64,000 nt of DNA from Parvibaculaceae bacterium PLY_AMNH_Bact1 (GTDB lineage: Bacteria; Pseudomonadota; Alphaproteobacteria; Parvibaculales; Parvibaculaceae), in NCBI GenBank assembly GCA_032881465.1, contig CP126168.1:2170001-2234000 (forward strand), in the 5' to 3' direction. Numbering within the stretch: position 1 is the first letter of the stretch; every line of letters begins with the position of its first letter. The notes beneath the pieces were generated by a model. That model was not told the origin of the DNA. It was given only the letters and a program-made list of their open reading frames with translations, and did not search any database. Made by a program: the position numbers and the translations under genes. This document shows positions 28,414 through 36,857 of this stretch, in pieces.

Positions 28414-29136
28414 TCACGGCAGCGCTGGCGCTTCTTCCAGCAGAGATGTCATGTCCAGTTCGGAGGGAATAGCCCCGCCGGTTGCCAATTCAACAGTCAG
28501 TTCCTGCGCCGCAATTGGGTCCATCGCCGCCAAAATGGGAGCCATTTTGCGTTCACTCATGCGCCGCACAACCTGGATCAACACATCCATGTCGAGTTGC
28601 CCCAGGATCCGGGCGGCATCCTTTGGTTTCATGTTGGAATACATGGTCACTAACGACGCTAACTGCTGCTCCTGCGCTTCTTCCTGTACGCCGAACAATA
28701 CCTCGATGCGTCCTTCTATTTCCTTGAGCTCATCAATGCGTGCCTGGACCCGACGCTCAGATGCCTCAAGCAATCTGGCCTGCATCTGAATATCCCGCTC
28801 CCGCATATCCAGTGCTTTTCGGCGCTGGCTCAAACTGCGAAGGACGTTCTGTTCTGAATTTGACGGACGATCAAAGTCTTCGGGCGCGAGACGCTCCGAC
28901 GGGTCGGCTTCCACAATTTCGGACTCTGCGCTCGCTTCGCCACCAGCCTCCGCCTCTTCAGTCGTTTCGGCGTTTGCCGCTGCATCTTCCTCCGCATATG
29001 CAGGTTGAACGCCACTCAACAACGCATCAACTCCAACACCGATAGAAATCAACTTCAAGCCCAACAACGCGGCCGCGCAGACCATCAAAGATGGTAGCAA
29101 GCGAACCTGTGGAACTTTGGAAACGTGGGATGTCAT
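28414..29136 (-). CDS. MotE-like flagellar protein (MgtE N-domain type)
   Basis: A 240-residue protein. It has one N-terminal TM or signal-anchor (about residues 13-35), an acidic linker, a coiled coil (RKALDMRERDIQMQARLLEASERR in part), and a C-terminal MgtE-N-like helical domain (YSNMKPKDAARILGQLDMDV, MSERKMAPILAAMDP). This is the layout of rhizobial MotE, a periplasmic chaperone for MotC. It lies 7 bp downstream of the DUF6468 gene, in the fliL-fliM operon. The name motE is withheld because orthology is only by layout. Confidence 0.75.
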   Translation of the reverse strand: MTSHVSKVPQVRLLPSLMVCAAALLGLKLISIGVGVDALLSGVQPAYAEEDAAANAETTEEAEAGGEASAESEIVEADPSERLAPEDFDRPSNSEQNVLRSLSQRRKALDMRERDIQMQARLLEASERRVQARIDELKEIEGRIEVLFGVQEEAQEQQLASLVTMYSNMKPKDAARILGQLDMDVLIQVVRRMSERKMAPILAAMDPIAAQELTVELATGGAIPSELDMTSLLEEAPALP

Positions 29137-29142
29137 AAGATA

Positions 29143-29628
29143 CTACCGAGCGCGTTTGAGTGCATCCAGAAGGGTTTGATTGAGGCCATCTTCGAGCCGT
29201 CCTGCGTCTGCCGGCGTCATACCAACCTCAGCTGACGGCATAGGCACGTGCTTTTCCCGCTCACGGGGTTTAAGGGCAGCTGGTATTGGCGTCGATTGCG
29301 ACACACGCGAGCGCCCTGTTCCGAGCTGGCCGGCCACCTTGCTCCCGGACGCCACCATGACGGAGAGTTCGTCAGCCAGAGCACGTGCATCACGCATCTG
29401 CTGCGTAAGACCATCATCAAGCTCGCCACTCACCTGCTTCATCTGCGAGATGCTGATTTCAGCCCGTGACGTAGCAGTGTTGAGTTGATCTATCGTTTGC
29501 TTCAATCCGTCCTGTCCGGACCGAAGGGCTTTGAGTTTCCGGTCAAGCATGGCGCAGTAAAAAATGGTCGCACCCAGCAAAACGGCGACCAATCCGTCGA
29601 GCAAAAGATCTGTTGGGATATTCATCAT
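29143..29628 (-). CDS. DUF6468 flagellar-cluster protein
   Basis: A 161-residue protein with an N-terminal TM helix (LLLDGLVAVLLGATIFYCAML) followed by a coiled-coil region (LKALRSGQDGLKQTIDQLNT) and a short polar tail ending LNQTLLDALKRAR. The family is found beside fliM in alphaproteobacteria; its role is unknown. Its start overlaps the fliM stop by 4 bp. Confidence 0.72.
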   Translation of the reverse strand: MMNIPTDLLLDGLVAVLLGATIFYCAMLDRKLKALRSGQDGLKQTIDQLNTATSRAEISISQMKQVSGELDDGLTQQMRDARALADELSVMVASGSKVAGQLGTGRSRVSQSTPIPAALKPREREKHVPMPSAEVGMTPADAGRLEDGLNQTLLDALKRAR

Positions 29629-30806
29629 TGCTCTGCCTCATCAGGTTCGGACTCTGCAAAAACCGAATTCAGAACGTCTGGCACACCTTGTGTAAGACGA
29701 ATGGCAACATTGCCGCCAGTACGCCCCATTCTGCCCTTCATCAGAGGAATATCGCCACACCGCATATCAACTGTGGAGTCAGGCGATGCATTGAGCATGA
29801 GCGTCTGTCCAACCTCAAAACCCATTACATCGCCCAGAGTCATCTGCTGCTCGTCAAGAACAGCATCAATCTGGACTTTGGTTGACCAGAGCTCGGTCGC
29901 CAAATGGCCTTCCCAAATGGAATCACGACCGAATTTTTCACCCATGAACATCTGCAAGAGGAGTTCGCGAATGGGTTCGAGTGTTGCGTATGGCAGGAGC
30001 ATTTCAATACGCCCGCCCCGATCTTCCATATCAATACGGAGCTTAATCAGGATCGCCGCATTGGCAGGACGCGCAATGGCGGCAAAGCGTGGGTTAGTCT
30101 CCATGCGATCAAGTTCGAATGTCACTGGCGATAGAGGTTCAAATGCCGCCTTCGCGTCATCCAGCACCACCTCAATCATCCGTTCGACAAGATTGAGCTC
30201 AATCGTTGTATAGGGGCGACCTTCGATACGCATGGCAGCCGTACCGCGACGCCCGCCAAGCAGAACATCAACGATCGAATAGATCAGATTGGAGTCAACG
30301 GTGAAGAGACCGTAATTGTCCCATTCTTTCGCCCGAAAAACGGAGAGAATAGCAGGAAGAGGAATGGAGTTCAGATAGTCGCCAAAACGAATGGACGAAA
30401 TATTGTCCAGACTGACTTCCACATTGTCCGATGTGAAATTGCGCAAGCTCGTCGTCATCAACCGCACTAGGCGATCAAAAACAATTTCGAGCATCGGCAG
30501 CCGCTCATAAGAAACCAACGCTGAATTGATGATCGCGCGGATACCAGTCCGTTCCCCATCATCATTCTCATCGACTTCAAACCCAAGCAGGCTATCGATT
30601 TCATCCTGGTTCAGAACACGCTCAGACGCTCCGTCTGCTTCAAGCTCAGACGCACCATCGTCATCGTCGGCCATCGCCGCCCATTCTTCGGCCATGGCAT
30701 CATCATCGCCACCGCCTCCATCGGCATCTGCTTCATCGTCGTCCCCGGCTTCCGCCTCCCAGGCAGCAGCCATCTCGTCCTGATCCAGATCTTCGTCATC
30801 CGCCAT
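29625..30806 (-). CDS. fliM: Flagellar motor switch protein FliM
   Basis: A 393-residue C-ring switch protein from ATG 30806, with GGAG upstream; a TTG 12 bp earlier is a weaker start. The N-terminal ~70 residues are an unusually long Asp/Glu/Ala-rich stretch before the conserved VLNQDEIDSLLGF CheY-binding peptide, which is therefore displaced inward. The middle CheC-like domain (GGRRGTAAMRIEGRPYTTIE) and the C-terminal SpoA domain (GDIPLMKGRMGRTGGNVAIR) are intact. It lies downstream of fliL. Confidence 0.93.
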   Translation of the reverse strand: MADDEDLDQDEMAAAWEAEAGDDDEADADGGGGDDDAMAEEWAAMADDDDGASELEADGASERVLNQDEIDSLLGFEVDENDDGERTGIRAIINSALVSYERLPMLEIVFDRLVRLMTTSLRNFTSDNVEVSLDNISSIRFGDYLNSIPLPAILSVFRAKEWDNYGLFTVDSNLIYSIVDVLLGGRRGTAAMRIEGRPYTTIELNLVERMIEVVLDDAKAAFEPLSPVTFELDRMETNPRFAAIARPANAAILIKLRIDMEDRGGRIEMLLPYATLEPIRELLLQMFMGEKFGRDSIWEGHLATELWSTKVQIDAVLDEQQMTLGDVMGFEVGQTLMLNASPDSTVDMRCGDIPLMKGRMGRTGGNVAIRLTQGVPDVLNSVFAESEPDEAEQ

Positions 30807-30836
30807 GGCGGTCTCCAATATCTGAAGCGAAGCGCA

Positions 30837-31349
30837 TTACTGCACCACAACTTCCTTGAACAAGACGTCACGCACCTCATGCGGCTCAACAGCCAGGTTG
30901 AGGCGACGAAGCAATTCTTCTTTCATGCGAACAATAGCCGCTGAGCCATCCAGATCCTCCGGACGCAGCTCGCGCAAATAGACCTGAAACCCATCTACAA
31001 TTCGTGGCATCAACAATTCTATCTCCGCAAGAATTTCCGCGTTGGGAACTTCAAGCGACACGCGCATTTTGAGATAACGGGTTGGACCACTGTCAGTGCT
31101 GATGTTCACAAGAAACTCAGGCATGTCATAGAAAACAGGTGGCTCCGCCACCTCTTCCACATCAGCCATCTCTTGCTCATCACCACCACCAAAAACACCA
31201 AAGGCAAACAGCGCACCAACAATGGCTCCGATCACGACAAGTGCAGGAAGTGCAATGTAAAGAACGATGACCTTACCGCTCATCTTCTTCTTTGCGCCTT
31301 CTTCATCGTCCCCTTCTTCGAAGTCGATGTCGGCATCCGTATCGCTCAT
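30837..31349 (-). CDS. fliL: Flagellar basal body-associated protein FliL
   Basis: A 170-residue single-pass inner-membrane protein from ATG 31349 (MSDTDADIDFEEGDDEEG). The cytoplasmic N-terminus is acidic, the TM is about residues 27-50, and the periplasmic domain contains FYDMPEFLVNISTDSG and RYLKMRVSLEV, matching FliL. It modulates stator function. A longer in-frame ORF to 31646 has no family match. It is first in the fliL-fliM-DUF6468-motE run and divergent from flgF. Confidence 0.92.
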   Translation of the reverse strand: MSDTDADIDFEEGDDEEGAKKKMSGKVIVLYIALPALVVIGAIVGALFAFGVFGGGDEQEMADVEEVAEPPVFYDMPEFLVNISTDSGPTRYLKMRVSLEVPNAEILAEIELLMPRIVDGFQVYLRELRPEDLDGSAAIVRMKEELLRRLNLAVEPHEVRDVLFKEVVVQ

Positions 31350-31496
31350 AGCCTCATATCCCTCGTTCTCGACTCCGTTAACAAACGGTTGTGAGATCTT
31401 GCAATCAGAGACAAATACTCGCCGATGGTGGTTAACGAAGCGTTGCCGCTCCCCTAACTCATCCACAGGACTTGCAATGAAAGGCAAGTTTTGCCG

Positions 31497-31509
31497 GGCA
31501 ACCTCTGCC
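31497..31509. promoter_or_regulatory. GGCA-N5-TGCC dyad, copy 2 (fliL/flgF)
   Basis: GGCAACCTCTGCC in the divergent fliL-flgF region, 62 bp upstream of the sigma-54-type promoter of flgF. A near-CtrA site (TTAA-N7-TTGC at 31432-31446) lies on the fliL side. Confidence 0.55.
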
Positions 31510-31571
31510 CTCCGGCTGGGCCTGCCGCCTGGAAAAACCTCTAAGTTACTGATTATGAAGACTTTTTCGAT

Positions 31572-31587
31572 TGGCACAGGCGATGCA
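31572..31587 (+). promoter_or_regulatory. Sigma-54-type promoter for flgF
   Basis: TGGCAC-AGGCG-ATGCA has the invariant GG-N10-GC spacing of sigma-54 promoters and a perfect -24 element. Transcription would begin about 31599, giving a leader of about 68 nt before flgF (31667). Confidence 0.6.
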
Positions 31588-31666
31588 ATGAGCTTCACCG
31601 GGAAACGGGAGCGAAAGCTTCCAGCGGCGGCAAATTGCCATCGCAAACAAGAGACGGACGAAACAG

Positions 31667-32398
31667 ATGGAAAACGCTCTCCTGATCGGGATGACCCGAC
31701 AGATGGCGCTCCGGCGAGAAATGTCGATCATCGCGAACAACCTCGCGAACATCAACACGAACGGTTTCAAAGCCGAGCAGCCGATATTCGAACAATACCT
31801 GTCCAGAACAGCATCTGAGGACAGCCCGAACGACACGATTTCTTTTGTGCAAGACTTCGGCATGCATCGCGACCTGCGTGAGGGCAGGATGGAAATCACT
31901 GAGAATCCACTCGATGTCGCGATTTCCGGCGAGGGCTACTTCAAAATCGATACACCAGAAGGCACCCGCTACACACGCAACGGAGCCTTCGAACTAGATG
32001 CCCAGGGCCGCCTGGTCACACGGGACGGCCACCCTGTTCTCTCAGCAGCCGGCGCAGGCTTCACATTTGGGCCCGAAGACGGACAAATACTGATCTCCGG
32101 TGATGGCACAATTTCGACAGACCAGGGTGCTCAAGGCCGTTTGAGCCTTGTCACTTTTGACGAAGAACGGAAGCTTCAGAAAGCAGGAGGCACTCTGCTC
32201 AAGACAGAAGAGCCTGAAATTCCGCTTCAAAATGTGAATGTGCTCCAGGGTGCCGTCGAAAGCTCAAACGTTCAACCCATCCTGGAAATGACCCACATGA
32301 TCTCAGTCATGCAGGCCTATCAGAGCGCAAACAAGATTGTCGAAAAGAGCGACGAACTCCAGCGTCAGGCCATTTCCACACTGGCTAAGGTCAACTAG
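31667..32398 (+). CDS. flgF: Flagellar basal-body rod protein FlgF
   Basis: A 243-residue proximal rod protein. The N-terminus MENALLIGMTRQMALRREMS and IANNLANINTNGFKAEQP, with the C-terminal VESSNVQPILEMTHMISVMQ, mark the rod family. The mid-section GEGYFKIDTPEGTRYTRNGAF is shared with FlgG and FlgE. It is the first gene of flgF-flgG-flgA-flgH. Confidence 0.95.
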   Translation: MENALLIGMTRQMALRREMSIIANNLANINTNGFKAEQPIFEQYLSRTASEDSPNDTISFVQDFGMHRDLREGRMEITENPLDVAISGEGYFKIDTPEGTRYTRNGAFELDAQGRLVTRDGHPVLSAAGAGFTFGPEDGQILISGDGTISTDQGAQGRLSLVTFDEERKLQKAGGTLLKTEEPEIPLQNVNVLQGAVESSNVQPILEMTHMISVMQAYQSANKIVEKSDELQRQAISTLAKVN

Positions 32399-32441
32399 TC
32401 AACAGCGCCTACAAAACAAGGCAAGAGAAAGGATCAACCCC

Positions 32442-33227
32442 ATGCAGTCGCTTAGCATCGCCGCCTCAGGCATGATGGCCCAGCAGCTCAATGTCGAGGT
32501 GATCTCGAATAACGTCGCTAACATGAGCACAGCAGGCTTTAAACGCCAGAAGGCCACATTTCAGGACTTGATGTATCAAGACCTGAAGCGCGTCGGCTCA
32601 ACATCCTCGGATTCAGGAACCATCGTCCCCGCTGGGATTCAGGTCGGCATGGGTGTCCGCACAGCAGCCGTGACGCGCATTACAGCGCAGGGCAATCTCG
32701 ACATTACAGAGAATGACTATGACCTTGCTGTGCAAGGACGCGGCTATTTCCGCATCGAGATGCCAACTGGTGACGATGCCTATACACGCGCAGGCAATTT
32801 TAGCACCAGCGCAACCGGTCAGTTGGTGACGACGGACGGATATACGGTCCAGCCGGGCATTACCATCCCTTCCAATGCGATTGACGTTTCGATCAACTCC
32901 CAAGGCCTTGTCCAGGTAACACTCGCCGGACAGACAGACCCGCAGACCGTTGGACAGCTGGAACTGGCTGCTTTCCAAAACCCGGCTGGTCTCGATCCGC
33001 TTGGTGACAACCTATTCATGGAGTCAGCCGCCAGTGGCACACCGACAACGGGAACGCCTGGGGCAGATGGGTTTGGCTCCCTGCTGCAAGGCTACCTTGA
33101 GACGTCAAATGTCGACTCTGTCGCTGAGATCACCAACCTGATCACCGCACAGCGTGCCTATGAAATGAACGCGAAGATGATCACCGCGACAGACGAAATG
33201 CTGTCGGTGACCTCAAACCTCCGCTAA
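32442..33227 (+). CDS. flgG: Flagellar basal-body rod protein FlgG
   Basis: A 261-residue distal rod protein from ATG 32442 (MQSLSIAASGMMAQQLNVEV), with AGAAAGGA upstream. An in-frame extension to 32337 overlaps flgF and is not homologous. It shows NNVANMSTAGFKRQKATFQD, the central VQGRGYFRIEMPTGDDAYTR, and the C-terminal LETSNVDSVAEITNLITAQR. It lies 43 bp after flgF. Confidence 0.97.
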   Translation: MQSLSIAASGMMAQQLNVEVISNNVANMSTAGFKRQKATFQDLMYQDLKRVGSTSSDSGTIVPAGIQVGMGVRTAAVTRITAQGNLDITENDYDLAVQGRGYFRIEMPTGDDAYTRAGNFSTSATGQLVTTDGYTVQPGITIPSNAIDVSINSQGLVQVTLAGQTDPQTVGQLELAAFQNPAGLDPLGDNLFMESAASGTPTTGTPGADGFGSLLQGYLETSNVDSVAEITNLITAQRAYEMNAKMITATDEMLSVTSNLR

Positions 33228-33254
33228 CGATAGAAAGTTAAAAGCAGGTCCATC

Positions 33255-34244
33255 ATGACGCGGCTTTCCTTTTCTCAGAGCTGGGCTTTAATCAATGCGA
33301 CGCTCGCATTGTGGGTCCTCTTTTCTCTAACTCAAGCCGAGGCAGCCGTACTGCGGCCACATGTCTCCGTCACTGGCGACACAGTGACCCTCGGCGACTT
33401 ATTCGACGATGCGGGAACGGCCAGCGATATTGTTATCGCAGCAGCTCCCCGTCCCGGCGCACCCACCGCGATATCTGTCTCTCGCATTTCCCAGGTGGCG
33501 CGTCGGAACGGCATAGCGTGGCGCAACACGCAGGGCCTGACCCGCATCGTCGTTTCAAGATCTGGCGTACCCCTGGCACCGGAGATCACGCGTGCCGCAC
33601 TCGCCGACGCGATCGCCGAGGAAGCACCCTCCATCGCTGCCAAAGGCGTGGTTGAAGTGGTTCTCACAAACGGCGCTGACCGGCTGATGGTTACCACCGA
33701 TGAAACACCCTCGCTCTCTGTAGAACAGGTCGCGTTTGACAATCGCAGCGGACGTTTCCGTGCCATTGTTCGCGTGCCGGCCGATGTTGAGAACGCCCAA
33801 AGATTCCGCGTGAACGGCCGGGCCTATCCGGCTCTGGATATCCCTGTACTCACACACCGCATGAGCCCGGGTGATGAAATTACTGAAACCGATCTTGATT
33901 GGGTGCGCGTGCCCGCCACCCGCGTCTCACAGAACATTATCGATGACACATCGGATCTGATCGGCTTCACACCTCGCAGAAGCTTGCGCCCAGGTGAGCC
34001 GGTCCGTAGCAGCGATGTCGAACCGCCACGCCTCGTCGAAAAGGGATCAATCGTTTCTGTAACCTACAAACTGGCGAACATGAGCCTGTCAACACGGGGC
34101 CGTGCCTTGGAAGATGGGGCCCTTGGTGAAGGTATCAAGATCGTGAATCTCCGTTCCCACCGCACCATTGAGGTTGAAGTAACAGGGGCCAATGAGGCTC
34201 AGATTGCACCTGTTGGTCCTATCCGCGTGAGCTCCCTTAAATGA
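33255..34244 (+). CDS. flgA: Flagellar P-ring assembly chaperone FlgA
   Basis: A 329-residue exported protein with a signal peptide (to about residue 31, ending QAEAA) and the C-terminal SAF/FlgA domain. The latter contains DIPVLTHRMSPGDEITETDL, RSLRPGEPVRSSDVEPP and VSVTYKLANMSLSTRGRALE. Larger than E. coli FlgA, as usual in alphaproteobacteria. It helps FlgI form the P-ring. Its stop overlaps the flgH start (ATGA). Confidence 0.9.
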   Translation: MTRLSFSQSWALINATLALWVLFSLTQAEAAVLRPHVSVTGDTVTLGDLFDDAGTASDIVIAAAPRPGAPTAISVSRISQVARRNGIAWRNTQGLTRIVVSRSGVPLAPEITRAALADAIAEEAPSIAAKGVVEVVLTNGADRLMVTTDETPSLSVEQVAFDNRSGRFRAIVRVPADVENAQRFRVNGRAYPALDIPVLTHRMSPGDEITETDLDWVRVPATRVSQNIIDDTSDLIGFTPRRSLRPGEPVRSSDVEPPRLVEKGSIVSVTYKLANMSLSTRGRALEDGALGEGIKIVNLRSHRTIEVEVTGANEAQIAPVGPIRVSSLK

Positions 34245-35032
34245 AAAACTCTATAAGAAAGGCGTTTCCTATGACCCAAACATCAAAGAAACTCCTGTCC
34301 AAAGCTATCGCTTTAAGCTGTATTGCCCTGGCTGTTTCTGGGTGCGCTGTAGCTGACCGGTTGTCCAATGTTGGCGCGGCACCTGCCCTCTCCTCCATTG
34401 CCAATCCAACCGCACAACCAGGCTACCAACCGGTTTCACTGCCCATGCCAACACCGGAACGAGCTTCTTACCAACCCAATTCACTTTGGCGTTCCGGCGC
34501 CCGCGCCTTTTTCAAGGACCAACGAGCGTCACGAATTGGGGACATTCTGACTGTCCGCATCAACATTGAAGACGAAGCGTCGGTCGACAATGAAACCAGC
34601 CGCACCCGCACCAATAGCGAGGACGCAGGTCTGGATAGCTTCTTCGGGTATGAAGCCGCCCTTGACTCAGTGCTGCCTGCCGCTGTCGTCGCGGGATCAC
34701 TAGCTGATCTGGACAGTGCAAGCTCCAGTGTTGGAACAGGCAAAGTAGATCGCAAAGAAGAAATTGATCTCACCGTCGCCGCGGTCGTAACCCAGCTCCT
34801 GCCAAACGGAAACATGGTAATTGAAGGCCGCCAGGAAGTTCGGGTGAACTTTGAAGTGCGCGAATTGCTAGTGTCCGGCGTCATCCGTCCTGAAGACATC
34901 ACCGCTTCAAACACGGTCGCGCATACCCAGATTGCTGAAGCGCGCATCTCCTATGGTGGACGAGGTCAGATCACCGATGTCCAGCAGCCACGATACGGTC
35001 AGCAGGTCTTCGACATTCTCATGCCATTCTGA
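34241..35032 (+). CDS. flgH: Flagellar L-ring lipoprotein FlgH
   Basis: A 263-residue outer-membrane lipoprotein of the L-ring. The lipobox is LAVSGC, with Cys at residue 35 from ATG 34241. A second start at 34271 has a better Shine-Dalgarno (AAGAAAGG) and gives a shorter signal peptide, so it is a real alternative. Family motifs are SLWRSGARAFFKDQRASRIG, LTVRINIEDEASVDNET and QLLPNGNMVIEGRQEVRVN. It is the last gene of the flgF operon, before a terminator. Confidence 0.95.
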   Translation: MKNSIRKAFPMTQTSKKLLSKAIALSCIALAVSGCAVADRLSNVGAAPALSSIANPTAQPGYQPVSLPMPTPERASYQPNSLWRSGARAFFKDQRASRIGDILTVRINIEDEASVDNETSRTRTNSEDAGLDSFFGYEAALDSVLPAAVVAGSLADLDSASSSVGTGKVDRKEEIDLTVAAVVTQLLPNGNMVIEGRQEVRVNFEVRELLVSGVIRPEDITASNTVAHTQIAEARISYGGRGQITDVQQPRYGQQVFDILMPF

Positions 35033-35052
35033 TCATCTGCATTTAGACAAAA

Positions 35053-35083
35053 AAAGGACGGGCTTCTCGGAGCCCGCCTTTTC
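35053..35083. terminator. Bidirectional terminator between flgH and dksA
   Basis: A stem CGGGCT/AGCCCG extended by outer G-C and A-T pairs with a 6-nt loop. It is followed by TTTTCT on the plus strand and TTTTTTT on the minus strand. It separates the convergent flgH and dksA genes. Confidence 0.8.
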
Positions 35084-35106
35084 TCTGCTTACTTAAAAGA
35101 AAGCAA

Positions 35107-35523
35107 TCAGTCGTCGCGGTAAACCTTCTCGCGCCGTTCATGGCGTTCCTGTGCTTCTATCGAAAGCGTTGCGATCGGCCTGGCATCCAACCGCTTCAGG
35201 CTAATGGGTTCACCCGTGTCTTCACAATATCCATAGGTGCCGTCTTCAATACGGAGCAACGCCTGATCAATCTTGGAGACCAGCTTCCTTTGACGGTCTC
35301 GAGTCCGCAATTCCAGCGCGCGTTCGGTCTCGTTGGAGGCCCGATCTGCGATATCTGGATGGTGCCCAGACTCATCCTGCAGATGTTGAAGCGTCTCCTT
35401 ATTCTCCCGAAGAATATCCTCTTTCCATCCTTCCAGCTTGCGCCGGAAATATTCCTTCTGCCTCTTATTCATAAAAGGCTCGTCATTGCTTGGCGTGTAG
35501 TCCTTAGGTAAGCGAACTGCCAT
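35107..35523 (-). CDS. dksA: DksA family RNA polymerase-binding regulator, one-cysteine type
   Basis: A 138-residue DksA/TraR protein with a coiled coil bearing the DxxDxA tip (HHPDIADRASNETERALELR) and a C-terminal globular region. The canonical four-cysteine zinc site is reduced: only the first Cys remains (YGYCEDTGEPI), the second position is Thr, and the distal pair is LSIEAQ. One-cysteine DksA proteins are known in alphaproteobacteria and still act with ppGpp. It sits between flgH and fliX, a usual alphaproteobacterial position. Confidence 0.92.
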   Translation of the reverse strand: MAVRLPKDYTPSNDEPFMNKRQKEYFRRKLEGWKEDILRENKETLQHLQDESGHHPDIADRASNETERALELRTRDRQRKLVSKIDQALLRIEDGTYGYCEDTGEPISLKRLDARPIATLSIEAQERHERREKVYRDD

Positions 35524-35821
35524 CCTTACTCTCTCTCCCTTTTGCGCCGAACCAGTACCAGAACGAATACCAGACCATCCGGACCTCTCTTCAGGGTCTG
35601 CATAGCCTCGATACGATGAGCCGACATGCGACGGAAACGAAGTCCGTCAGCACCTCGCTCAAGGCGCGGCGGGAGTATATGTAGGAGGCCCGCTCCATAC
35701 AACCAAGGGGTGGAGGGTGATCAGTGAAATATCCGTGAAATCAAGAGCTTGGGCCAAAATTCAGTCTTTTGATCAGCAAAATTTGTGGCGAGAACCTGCT
35801 TAACTCTGCCGACGAAGAGAA

Positions 35822-36253
35822 TCAGCCTGTCTGACCATATTTTGCAAGCTCGACCCTAGCCCTAAGTTCTATGTGATCGAGAACATTGGCCAGTTCAGGG
35901 TCATCAATCTCAGAACGCTCTGTGCTTACATGCGACAGCAGCTTCTGCAGCTTATCGGCGGGTAGCTCTCCCGCCAGCAAACCAAGTTTGAGTTCGTCCA
36001 ACACATCAAGCGTTTCTGAGGCATTTGCAATAGCCCGTCGTCGCCCCGTCATTGGGTCATCCGCAGCGTCCACACCTTGGACCGCCAAGAGAGAATGAAT
36101 AGACGCCAGAGAGGAGACGCCGCCAGCAGCCTGGCTCGCTTGAGGGCCACCAGATCCAAACTCCGGCGAAAATACCGCACCTGCCCCACCCGCACCGGCC
36201 TTTTTGGCTGGTGCTTTGGAGGGAGCTGCGCGCTGTGACGAAACGATCTTCAT
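35822..36253 (-). CDS. fliX: Flagellar assembly regulator FliX
   Basis: A 143-residue protein from ATG 36253 (MKIVSSQRAAPSKAPAKKAG). It has the FliX C-terminal domain: MTGRRRAIANASETLDVLDE, LKLGLLAGELPADKLQKLLS and DHIELRARVELAKYG. In Caulobacter FliX couples assembly to the enhancer-binding protein FlbD and so controls sigma-54 flagellar genes. It is divergent from flgI, as in Caulobacter. FlbD itself is not in the window. Confidence 0.88.
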   Translation of the reverse strand: MKIVSSQRAAPSKAPAKKAGAGGAGAVFSPEFGSGGPQASQAAGGVSSLASIHSLLAVQGVDAADDPMTGRRRAIANASETLDVLDELKLGLLAGELPADKLQKLLSHVSTERSEIDDPELANVLDHIELRARVELAKYGQTG

Positions 36254-36334
36254 AACGCTCTCCACTGACAGCCACAAAACTTGGTCTGACGACCTGTCGC
36301 TGTACCATTAAGCGGTAGAATGCAGCCTGCGCAC

Positions 36335-36349
36335 TTAACAGCGCGTTAA
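36335..36349. promoter_or_regulatory. CtrA-type box in the fliX/flgI divergent region
   Basis: A perfect TTAA-N7-TTAA (TTAACAGCGCGTTAA), 82 bp upstream of fliX and about 220 bp upstream of flgI. It is followed by GCATAAA, as is the flgB/fliO box at 21866, so the two regions share an extended layout. In Caulobacter fliX is CtrA-dependent. Confidence 0.65.
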
Positions 36350-36362
36350 GCATAAAACGCCC

Positions 36363-36375
36363 GGCAAACTCTGCC
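36363..36375. promoter_or_regulatory. GGCA-N5-TGCC dyad, copy 3 (fliX/flgI)
   Basis: GGCAAACTCTGCC lies 13 bp past the CtrA-type box and about 120 bp upstream of a sigma-54-type promoter for flgI. Same 13-bp dyad as at 21891, 31497 and 42186. Confidence 0.55.
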
Positions 36376-36493
36376 GTCCAAGCGGCAATGAATGCCGGTT
36401 TCACCACCAGAGAATGCCGCTGAATTCAACGTCGAAAAATATTTATCCCATGTATTTCAATGACTTATACAGGAACAACGCCAAACATCAGCG

Positions 36494-36509
36494 TGGCACG
36501 GCGTTCGCT
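36494..36509 (+). promoter_or_regulatory. Sigma-54-type promoter for flgI
   Basis: TGGCAC-GGCGT-TCGCT keeps the GG-N10-GC spacing and a perfect -24 element; the -12 (TCGC) is off consensus. The start would be near 36521, 50 nt before the flgI ATG. Confidence 0.5.
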
Positions 36510-36570
36510 AGGGAAGACCCAAGGACACGGGCACCCGTGCGCCCGGATATTGAGACAAAGGTCAAAACGC

Positions 36571-36783
36571 ATGCGTTCGTTCGTCAAATGGATTTCCAAG
36601 ACCCGTCCAGCCTTGCTCAGCTTGGTTGGAACGCTTTTGGTAACCTCGGGATTGCTGCTGCCCACCAGCGCAGAGGCAACTTCTCGCATTAAAGACATCG
36701 CAGATGTTGAAGGTATCCGGGAAAACCAACTCATCGGCTATGGCCTTGTTGTTGGCCTTGATGGCACAGGCGACTCGTTGAAC
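36571..36783 (+). pseudogene. flgI: Truncated flagellar P-ring protein FlgI (5' 71 codons)
   Basis: ATG 36571 begins a FlgI precursor with a signal peptide (about residues 1-34, ending SAEA) and the conserved mature start [20 protein letters not shown] then [14 protein letters not shown]. The match stops exactly at 36783, where the left end of the IS3-family element begins. The frame ends inside the IS at 36822. FlgI is normally about 370 residues, so ~300 are missing. The remainder of flgI does not reappear beyond the IS; instead flgL sequence on the other strand follows. A functional P-ring protein cannot come from this locus. Confidence 0.9.
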
Positions 36784-36812
36784 TGTCCGTCGTCAGGGTT
36801 TTTGGAACAGAT
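36784..36812. repeat. IS terminal inverted repeat, left
   Basis: 29-bp terminal repeat, 23/29 identical to the inverted right end at 38267-38295; the mismatches are at positions 4, 5, 7, 16, 17 and 19. Confidence 0.85.
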
Positions 36813-36857
36813 GGCTGCGTAGTTTAGCGGAGAGATTGGCTCATCTGTTGGTTGATA

